In this document: positions 57,388 to 64,000 of the stretch, one piece after another
Position numbering within the stretch: the stretch's first letter is position 1
Layout: every line of letters begins with the position of its first letter
Assembly: GCF_014838715.1 (NCBI RefSeq)
Contig: NZ_CP061947.1
Span: forward strand, 806,001 to 870,000
Reading direction: 5' to 3'
Length of the DNA: 64,000 nucleotides
Source of the DNA: Algoriphagus sp. Y33
GTDB taxonomy: Bacteria; Bacteroidota; Bacteroidia; Cytophagales; Cyclobacteriaceae
Program-made: the position numbers and the translations under genes
Notes under the pieces: model-generated
What the model was told of the DNA's origin: nothing
Seen by the model: the letters and a program-made list of their open reading frames with translations, nothing else
The model's database searches: none

Positions 57388-59063
57388 ATGGTCATTCCTT
57401 CCTTTATTATCCCTTCAGGCCTCAAACTTTCAAAGGCGGTTCTTATCAGCCAGGACCCCGGTCTGTTGATTGTAGCGGGATCCGCCCAGAAACGGTCTGC
57501 GTGCCCATGCTGTGGAAAAAGGAGTAAATCCGTTCACGGGTTTTATGACAGATCACTCGCTGACCTGCCCGTTTCAGGCCGGGAAGTCAAAGTTATCCTA
57601 CGTGTCAGAAAGCTCTTCTGTAAAAACAGGAAATGTTCCCGAAAAGTCTTTACAGAACGGTTTGTTGATCAGATCAAGCCCTACGGCAGATGTTTTTCCA
57701 GATCAGCCGGCCTGGTCAGATCAGTGGGCACTGAGCTTGGTGGGAATAAAGGTGCCGCCCTCTGTAAGGTAATCGGGTATCCCATCAGTTCATCTACTGT
57801 TTTGAGGACTCTCAAAGGGATCATTGTTTCTGTCAGAACATTGACTTCGGGAACCATTGGTGTAGATGACTGGGCCTTTAAAAAAGGGAGGAACTACGGC
57901 ACTATCATTGTCGACCTGATCAATAAAGAAGTTATCGGTCTGCTTGCGGCCAGGAAGCCGACACGCTTGCAGATTGGCTGAAAGGCCACCCTGAAGTTCA
58001 CACCGTATCCAGGGACAGGGCAAGTGTCTATGCGCTGGGTATCAGAAAAGGTGCCCCTGATGCCATTCAGGTAGCTGATAGGTTTCATCTTCTGGTTAAT
58101 CTTAAGGATGCCTTTAAGAGATCCCTGAGAAAGCACAGTCCGGTGATCAAAAAGTGCTTTGAAGAAATGGGATCCGGACAGGCGGACTTACTTACAACCG
58201 AAGATGGGAAAGCAATAGAAGAAATGGAATCGGAGTCCAGGGATATCCCGGCCTTATCTTCCCCGACAGAAGGGGAAACACGGATGGTGGGGAATGTCGG
58301 CCCGGATAGACAGTTTAAGTTTCAAAAAGCCAGGGAGCTTCATAAAGAAGGCTATGGCATCAAAGCTATTGCCAAACAGCTTGGAGCGGGAAGGAAAACA
58401 ATCAGAAAGTACCTTGCCTCTGAGTGCCTGGTCTCAAGAGAGATAAACCGGAGCAGGATCCTGACCAACTTTTGTGATTTTGAATCTGAATTGATAAAGC
58501 TTAGCCAGACCAATACCACCTACTTAAACCTTTTCAACCACATAACAGAAAAGGGTTTTAATGGAAAGTATAGCCAGTTCTGTGAGCGGATGAATAAACG
58601 GGGCAACGATGGAAAAGCCGCAAAGACGAGAGGGAACAAGGTGCTCCCGTTGCTCAGGCCGGTTAAGACCTGGTCCCTGTCAAAACTGGCATTCATCGCC
58701 TTGGCAAAGGCCGGGACTTTGAAAGAAGAAGATCAAAAATACCTGGACATATTGCTACAAAAATCACCTGAAATCAAAAACACCACTGATTTAGCCCATT
58801 CCTTCCGCCAACTGTTTGTAGCCAAAGAAGAGGGCAGTTTAACGGAGTGGATAAAAATTGCAGGCGCCGAAGGTTCAGCACTCAAAGGGTTTGCAAAAGG
58901 GATAAACCAGGATTATGGGGCAGTAAACCAAGCCGTCATATCAACGATAAGCAACGGGCAAGTAGAAGGGCAGGTCAATAGACTCAAAACCATCAAAAGA
59001 AACATGTATGGCAGGGCAGGATTTGAGCTTTTGAGAAAAATAGTACTGGCCAATTCTAGCTGA
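57388..59063 (+). pseudogene. ISL3-family transposase, frameshifted
   Basis: The first frame (57388-57981) has the zinc-ribbon start 'CPCCGKRSKSVHGFYDRSLADLP', 'CKNRKCSRKVFTERF' and the first catalytic Asp region 'IGVDDWAFKKGRNYGTIIVDL'. Near 57946-57950 the reading shifts: 'ADTLADWLKGHPEVHTVSRDRASVYALGI' (second Asp) and 'DRFHLLVNL' continue in another frame that remains open to 59063. That second part carries the HTH insertion 'ARELHKEGYGIKAIAKQLGAGRKTIRKYL' and the C-terminal 'GQVEGQVNRLKTIKRNMYGRAGFELL' with the last Glu. Loss of one C in GC(C)GGCC would explain it. The element can no longer make its own transposase unless frameshifting occurs. Confidence 0.85.
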
Positions 59064-59713
59064 ATCCTTCACCAAATGTGACGAAGAACCTGATCTTGAC
59101 CACTGACAATCCGGTAATGTTGACCACCTGTATTTTTTCAGTTATCGTTTGCTTGGGGTTGATCGGTCATAAGACAAAAGAGCAAGATACAGAACCAAAC
59201 CAATCACTCACATTGTAAATCCGGAACAGGATTATGTGACCCACTTTCTGTTTTCGCCTGAAAAATGGCACAGCGTAATACAGGTAATTCTGTAGAATGA
59301 CTGAAAAACACTGCAATTCCTTCACATTTCCTCCCATTTTCCCTAAAATACCTTGGGACCGAACGTTAGAAAACAGTTCGGTGGACTGTATTAGCGAGGC
59401 CTGTCACCGTATAGCGAAGTAGCCAGCCTACGCGCCGGGAAAGTTCCGATTTTTCCCTTTTCTTGCAATAACCTTTTAGTAGAGAACTGCTACGCCAACT
59501 TTTATAGCACCCATTCGGACATAAATACGAAAATCTCTCAAACCTGTGGAAGCACTAGCTTTAATACCACGCCTTACAATCGCATTCTCCTAAATGTCTG
59601 CCCCACAGTATTGCGGGGAGCCTGTCCCGAGCGGAGAAAATCGGGAAAGACGATGGGAGGAGGTAGAAAAGCCAATTTTTACACTCCAAGCTTCCTGTAC
59701 ATTTTGGGAACCT
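59064..59713. other. Non-coding accessory DNA with one half of a direct repeat pair
   Basis: Right end of the IS, then 620 bases with no gene. Two blocks, 59443-59527 and 59621-59678, resemble 61008-61143 on the far side of the lipoprotein gene. A 72-codon frame at 59611-59829 overlaps the lipoprotein gene and is not credible. Confidence 0.5.
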
Positions 59714-60862
59714 TTACCCGCTTGGCAGAGCTTCATTTAGCTTTAACAAATAGTATGTATTCCAATCTTCTTCTCCAAGAAGCCTTTGATTTTTTTGGAC
59801 AAGGATTTGTCCATCTTTGTTTACAATAGGGGTTGAAATTATTCCTGATGGCAATTCAATATCTTCTTGGAGCAATTTGTAATCTGAATCATAAACTGCA
59901 GCAAATTTTGGTAAGGATTCAAAGAAATCCATCCACTCAGCTTGATTTTCCCTGTCATAATTCTTCACGATATTTTCGCTTGCCCCCTTTTTGTAAATAA
60001 GAATTATTTTGTCTTCAATCACAAACAGTTGTTCTATCATGGATGGGACTACCATTTCTAGTTTAGAGAATAATTCCTCTGTGTTTTGTAAATTTACTTG
60101 TGGAAAAGGGATTTTATCTTTCACATTTAGACTGACACTTTCTTTAAAAATCAGATCTTCTTCCTTTTCTTCATAGACATAAAACTTCATTTCAGCCATT
60201 AGGAATAAATACCAGAATTTACCTTTTTTTATGATTTTAGGATGATGTAAGAAATGAAAATCGCCGTCTTTGTAGATTGAATTTTCAGGGATTTCCATTT
60301 TCAACTCTACTTCTTTTGTAATAGGGTCTATTACCTCCAATATTGGTTCATTGTAATATTTTCTATAGAATTTTTCTTGGTCTTCCCAATCTTTTAAATC
60401 TCTTTCAGGGCGGTAGTATGCTAATTTATCCCCCAATTTAAAGGCTGGTCTATTGTAAGGATGCATATAAATATACCCCTCAGGTATAGTGATATTGTTG
60501 ATTATCTCTCCTTCATTTGAAAACTGTATCAATCCTCTATGTAAATCCATAATTGTAAAATTTCCATCAAAAAAACCTTCTGAATAGGCCATGTTTATCG
60601 CATTTGGTCCGTCTGTTTTGAGATCAATATGAGATGTAATGTTCCCGGTTTTGTCAAAAATAATATAGGATGAAAGCCCCTCTTGTTTTGCCAAGAACAT
60701 TCCGTCTTCTCTATCAATTAACGTCAATTCTTCTAGGTGATTGACTCTGATTGAATCAGTTACTTCAAATTTGTAATTTGTTGAAATGGATTGATTTTCG
60801 TTCTTATCTTTTGCGCAACCAATCAATGCTGCAGTAAGAATTAAACATGTATAATTTTTCAT
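59714..60862 (-). CDS. DUF4221-like six-bladed propeller lipoprotein
   Basis: 382 residues from ATG 60862 (a TTG two codons earlier is rejected). The lipobox is 'LTAALIGC' with Cys near 16. The mature protein alternates short beta blades ('FLAKQEGLSSYIIFDKTGNITSHIDL', 'FTIMDLHRGLIQFSNEGEIINNI', 'LYLLKLNEALPSG'-like end) as in the DUF4221 or 6-bladed beta-propeller proteins of Bacteroidota. It is probably attached to a membrane, facing the periplasm or surface. Non-coding direct repeats flank the gene on both sides, so it may have arrived as a cassette. Confidence 0.7.
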   Translation of the reverse strand: MKNYTCLILTAALIGCAKDKNENQSISTNYKFEVTDSIRVNHLEELTLIDREDGMFLAKQEGLSSYIIFDKTGNITSHIDLKTDGPNAINMAYSEGFFDGNFTIMDLHRGLIQFSNEGEIINNITIPEGYIYMHPYNRPAFKLGDKLAYYRPERDLKDWEDQEKFYRKYYNEPILEVIDPITKEVELKMEIPENSIYKDGDFHFLHHPKIIKKGKFWYLFLMAEMKFYVYEEKEEDLIFKESVSLNVKDKIPFPQVNLQNTEELFSKLEMVVPSMIEQLFVIEDKIILIYKKGASENIVKNYDRENQAEWMDFFESLPKFAAVYDSDYKLLQEDIELPSGIISTPIVNKDGQILVQKNQRLLGEEDWNTYYLLKLNEALPSG

Positions 60863-61332
60863 GGCCAAATCTAATGGAACGGATAATTTCAGGCCTGTTA
60901 AGTTAAGTTAAAGAGGAATGCATAATTCTTAATTTATCTATAATTACCGGATATTTCCCACTCTAATACCTCTGACATGACGGGTCTGATACTAACATGG
61001 TATATAAAGTTCCGTTTTCCCCTTTTCTTGCAGGGACCTTTTAGGAGAGGACGAACAGCCAACTTTTATCATATCCATCAGGGCATAAATCCCCTGTCCC
61101 AAGAATCGGGAAGAACGAGGGGATGAGGTAGAAAAACCAATTTCAAATCGGTAAGGATATTAGGGCAGGCAGACTACACCGAGTCACCACGAACATTGTG
61201 GCTACACCTAGCGGGGTGACCACCCAGAATACTTCGAAGGCAAGGAAATAAGCCGACATAAAGCGGCTACAAAAATAAATTAGCTGTCATGCCGGAAAAA
61301 CCTCACTATAAGCAGAACTAATTTGAGTGATT
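60863..61332. other. Non-coding accessory DNA with the second half of the direct repeat pair
   Basis: 470 bases, no gene. 61008-61143 repeats parts of 59443-59678 (TTCCGTTTTCCCC, CTTTTCTTGCA, GCCAACTTTTAT, CATAAAT, then CTGTCCC, TCGGGAA and GAGGTAGAAAA). Confidence 0.5.
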
Positions 61333-61536
61333 ATGGAGAAAAAGTACAAAACACTAATTATTCTATTTGCGGTTATAACGGTGGTATCGGTAGCCGGTTT
61401 TTATAAGTCCTATTGGAGCCAGAAAGCTCAGCTGTCTTACAGCTGGGGTGCGATAGCGGTCATTGTAGCAGAGTTGCTATCAGTGACAATAAGAATTAAG
61501 AATTGCAATAATTACTTATATGGAACACTTACCTAA
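61333..61536 (+). pseudogene. Small membrane protein, probably a truncated gene
   Basis: 67 codons from ATG 61333. The first 28 residues ('MEKKYKTLIILFAVITVVSVAGFYKSYW') look like the start of a larger family of Bacteroidota polytopic membrane proteins. The sequence then turns into 'SQKAQLSYSWGAIAVIVAELLSV' and runs out without further helices, overlapping the acetyltransferase start. A deletion after residue 28 is likely. Confidence 0.45.
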
Positions 61537-62080
61537 CATTGAAACGGATAGACTGTTTTTGACAGAATTGCAAGCAGGGGATATTCCTCAGATTGTTAAA
61601 TATGCGGCGAACAAAAACATCTCTGATTATACTCTCAATCTTCCACATCCATATTCTGAGAAAGATGCTGTCTATTGGGTTAACCTTTCAAATCAGGGTT
61701 TGAAAAATGGGACAAATTATATTTTTGCAATAAGACTGAAAAGCTCGAATGAGTTCATTGGTGGAATTGGGCTGACAGTTGAGCAAAAGTTTTTTCGTGC
61801 GGAAATAGGATATTGGATTGCAGAACCTTTTTGAAATAAAGGTTACGCCACAGAAGCTACAAAGGCTATTATTGATTTTGGCTTTGACAAACTAGAATTA
61901 AATAAACTTACATCCTCACACTTGGAAAAAAATCCGGCATCGGGAAAAGTGATGATTAAATGTGGTATGACCAAGGAAGGAGAATTGAAAGAACACGTTT
62001 GTAAAAATACAGTCTTTCATACACTGATTTTATACGGACTAACAAAAGCTGAATACAAGCAAAAAACAACGAACTGCTAA
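61520..62080 (+). pseudogene. GNAT (RimJ/RimL-type) acetyltransferase interrupted by an in-frame UGA
   Basis: The first 104 codons contain the GNAT N-terminal pattern 'IETDRLFLTELQAGDIPQIVKYAANKNISDYTL', 'FAIRLKSSNEFIGGIGLTVEQKFFRAEIGYWIAEPF'. TGA at 61832-61834 replaces the Trp codon expected in 'PFWNKGYATEA', and the same frame continues for 81 more codons: 'NKGYATEATKAIIDFGFDKLELNKL', 'NPASGKVMIKCGMTKEGEL', to TAA at 62080. The acetyl-CoA-binding motif (Q/RxxGxG/A, here 'NKGYAT') is after the stop, so the truncated product would be inactive. Confidence 0.85.
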
Positions 62081-62297
62081 ACCAATGGGAATAGGGTAGA
62101 AGGGAGGATGAGGTATCTCTCAATTCCTGCAAAAATTTTAACGTACCCAAAATTAGCAGAACTAAAGAGGTATGTTAATTTCGAATCCTAGTCTTTTTCA
62201 TATTATCGCTAGATTATGTTTGTTTTTTTAGACCGATATTTATTGGGCAGTGAGTAAGTTTTTAATTATAATTACTAGGATTTTTAGTTAGACAAAC

Positions 62298-63200
62298 ATG
62301 AAAAACTTTGGGTCTATTCTTTTATTCCTTTTATCTATATCCGCCATTTCATGCAGCCAGTTTCCGGAGCCTTCCCCCGTCAATTATGAGCTGTATGTCT
62401 CGGACCGTGATCAGTACCCCAAATTCTCACCTGACGGAGAGCATATCGCCTATTACCATGTCAATTCCCAATTAGCAGACTCGGAGGATTATCCAACGGG
62501 GTTGTACATCATCGATAAAAATGGAAATAACAGAAGGTTGGTACTTCGCGGAACCCATCTTAACCCAGCTTGGTCTCCAGACGGTCAGTGGTTGGTATTC
62601 TCCACATCAGGAGTGTTGCAGAAGTGTAAAACCGATGGTGACAGCCTTATGACATTTAAAGAGAATGATTTATCACAATACTCTTCCTATTTCTTTCCGG
62701 ATTGGATCTCCAATGGGACGGAAATTCTTTTTGATAGGGCTGAAAATATTGCGGGGGAGAGTAATTTGTTGTCGATTAAAAAAGATTTTACAGGTTTAAG
62801 ACCAATATTCGGGAATTTTATAGTGGCAGGTAGAGACCCGGAACTAAGCCCTAGTGGGGGTAGACTAGTTTATACAAAAGCTTCTGGCGATTGGGATGGC
62901 TGGAGAATTTTTGCGATGGATACGACAGGCGATAATGAGTTAATGTTGACGGAAAACAACAATGATAACCGAAGTCCTACCTGGTCTGCGGATGGCCAAA
63001 TGATAGCTTGGAGTAAGAATGTCAGGATCCATGTTATGGATTCGGATGGAAACAATCAGACTCCATTATCACCTGGGGTTTACCCAAGCTGGTCAGTTCA
63101 GGGTGAAATTGTCTATAGCCATGCAAATCATGATTATTCTAAGGAAGTACTTTATATGATTGATCCTGACGAAAGCAATAGGCGTCAGCTGACCTTTTGA
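62298..63200 (+). CDS. TolB-like WD40/PD40 lipoprotein
   Basis: 300 residues. A lipobox-like 'ISAISC' with Cys near 19 follows the signal. Several PD40 blades are visible: 'DQYPKFSPDGEHIAYYH', 'HLNPAWSPDGQWLVFSTSG', 'DPELSPSGGRLVYTKASG', 'NRSPTWSADGQMIAWSK', ending with 'VYPSWSVQGEIVYSHANHD'. This is the six-bladed TolB C-terminal-type propeller without the TolB N-terminal domain. It is likely periplasmic or membrane-anchored and binds a partner peptide. The nearest neighbours are decayed, so the partner is unknown. Confidence 0.8.
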   Translation: MKNFGSILLFLLSISAISCSQFPEPSPVNYELYVSDRDQYPKFSPDGEHIAYYHVNSQLADSEDYPTGLYIIDKNGNNRRLVLRGTHLNPAWSPDGQWLVFSTSGVLQKCKTDGDSLMTFKENDLSQYSSYFFPDWISNGTEILFDRAENIAGESNLLSIKKDFTGLRPIFGNFIVAGRDPELSPSGGRLVYTKASGDWDGWRIFAMDTTGDNELMLTENNNDNRSPTWSADGQMIAWSKNVRIHVMDSDGNNQTPLSPGVYPSWSVQGEIVYSHANHDYSKEVLYMIDPDESNRRQLTF

Positions 63201-63393
63201 CCATATACCCCAATCCTAATGAAAAATCCGCAGTATTTTTTAGTATTCTATAGCTTCTTGATTGGTTGCAGCATGGGGATAATTCCTCCAACTCTTGCAG
63301 TGTGAAGATGTCCATTTGATACTCATCCAGCATGAGCATCATCTCGATTTGAGGCTGTGTCAGATTTTCAGAAATGTATGTGCCTCTTGCCAT
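63139..63393 (-). pseudogene. Possible remnant of an AbiEi-like antitoxin gene
   Basis: 84 codons, ATG 63393. The first 37 residues ('MARGTYISENLTQPQIEMMLMLDEYQMDIFTLQELEEL') recall the N-terminal winged-helix of AbiEi-type antitoxins, where 'FTLQEL' begins a recognition helix. After that the pattern is lost, and the frame runs 62 bases into the opposite-strand TolB-like gene. I read this as a truncated remnant, at low confidence. Confidence 0.35.
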
Positions 63394-63528
63394 TATACTT
63401 TGAGTCGGAATAAACCCTAATTATTTGGGTTTATCCTTTATTGAAATATTATTAGAATATAGACTTATATATTAGGAAAGACAAGCTGGGAATGTAAACC
63501 CGAACTTACTGTAGTTCCCAATGAATTA

Positions 63529-63861
63529 GTGTCTAAAGAGGTAGCGGTTTATGATGTGTCATTGCTACAGAATGCAATAAGGTCAGTTTTTAAATTTGCT
63601 TCAGGGTTGTTTTCGATTGATCCATTTTACTATTTCTTGAGGAATTCATGCGAAAGATTTGATCTTGAAGAATCGGTTCTTTCCAAAAATATAAATAGAA
63701 CCTTCAATGATATGTTGAATATGGATTTCTCCAATGTTCAGAAGATCCCTGAAAAAATTGCCTTGCAGCTTATTCAGGAAAGTAAGGATCAAAGAGAAAT
63801 TAGAGTGCAATATGCCAAATATCTTAATTCCATTTTACCCGAAAAATTGCTGGCGGCATGA
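63529..63861 (+). CDS. Hypothetical helical protein (GTG start)
   Basis: 110 residues from GTG 63529; no ATG is near the start. The protein is mostly helical ('LLQNAIRSVFKFASGLFSIDPFYYFLRNSC', 'KIALQLIQESKDQREIRVQYAKYLNSILPEKLL'). No family is recognised. The possible lack of an ATG and the decayed surroundings leave open that it is the C-terminal part of a longer gene. Confidence 0.45.
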   Translation: MSKEVAVYDVSLLQNAIRSVFKFASGLFSIDPFYYFLRNSCERFDLEESVLSKNINRTFNDMLNMDFSNVQKIPEKIALQLIQESKDQREIRVQYAKYLNSILPEKLLAA

Positions 63862-64000
63862 TGGGTAAATAGGGATAAATCTATTACGGGATAATAAGAA
63901 TGTTTGGGATTAGTTAAACGGATAAAGAAGTAAATTGATAAATTCGGTCTCACCGAAGATAATCTGGTTCTGCAAACATATGATAATTAGTTGTTTGGGG

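Larger units (their letters stand above)
56816..59090 (+). mobile_element. ISL3-family insertion sequence, inactivated, with a divergent passenger gene
   Basis: The ends form an imperfect inverted repeat of about 28 bases: left GGTTCGTCGTCAATTTTGG and right (reverse complement) GGTTCTTCGTCACATTTGG, both followed by TGAA-GA-T. GGTTCTTC-like ends are usual in ISL3. ATCTTG occurs just outside both ends (left directly, right two bases away), a possible remnant of the 8-base target duplication. Inside are a minus-strand HTH gene and a plus-strand transposase broken by a frameshift. Confidence 0.72.

Noticed and set aside
57388..59063. Programmed frameshifting in the ISL3 transposase
   Set aside because: No slippery heptamer or following structure was seen at the junction; a one-base deletion explains it more simply.

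Overview
The window comes from a Bacteroidota chromosome, most likely a marine or soil Cytophagales of the Cyclobacteriaceae type. The evidence is a type IX secretion signature (PorP/SprF protein next to a type B C-terminal sorting domain), many FtsX-type permeases of the form found in this phylum, OmpA-SPOR lipoproteins, LytTR regulators, moderate AT-richness, and promoters matching the Bacteroidota pattern TTG-N20-TAnnTTTG. The genus is inferred, not shown.

Layout. 1-7.5 kb: a lipoprotein, an FG-GAP protein and three MacB/FtsX-like permeases (one cut by the window edge). 8.1-10.7 kb: a small repressor-like protein, an NAD(P)-binding protein and a stand-alone ERCC4-HhH nuclease. 10.7-17.7 kb: a zinc-homeostasis block, with a Tat-exported alkaline phosphatase, two COG0523 (CobW-like) GTPases, a MerC-like membrane protein and a divergent ABC operon (ATPase, His-rich permease, secreted DUF3299-like protein). 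Three copies of a Zur-box-like palindrome tie these genes together. 18.1-37.9 kb: signalling and surface genes, namely a PAS kinase, a 1.6-kb-codon DUF11 adhesin exported by T9SS, a PorP/SprF protein, an OmpA-SPOR lipoprotein, a large GAF/PAS kinase with an overlapping pseudo-receiver, response regulators, and a second OmpA-SPOR protein preceded by tandem repeats.

39.0-56.8 kb: a complete type I-B-like CRISPR-Cas locus (two cas6 genes, cas5, cas3, a cas8-like gene, cas7, cas4, cas1, cas2), then a leader and one array of about 126 repeats of 30 bp. The array carries an exact tandem duplication of nine repeat-spacer units. It also has pairs of overlapping or near-identical spacers, and these let a 5'-CCN PAM be deduced from the array alone. 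A small two-gene cassette resembling a toxin-antitoxin pair lies antisense between the two cas6 genes.

56.8-64 kb: decayed accessory DNA. It holds an ISL3-family element with a frameshifted transposase and a divergent IS630-like helix-turn-helix gene, a lipoprotein gene flanked by directly repeated non-coding DNA, an acetyltransferase interrupted by a UGA codon, a TolB-like lipoprotein, and fragments.

No tRNA or rRNA genes were recognised. All homology statements are from reading the sequence; no database search was run.
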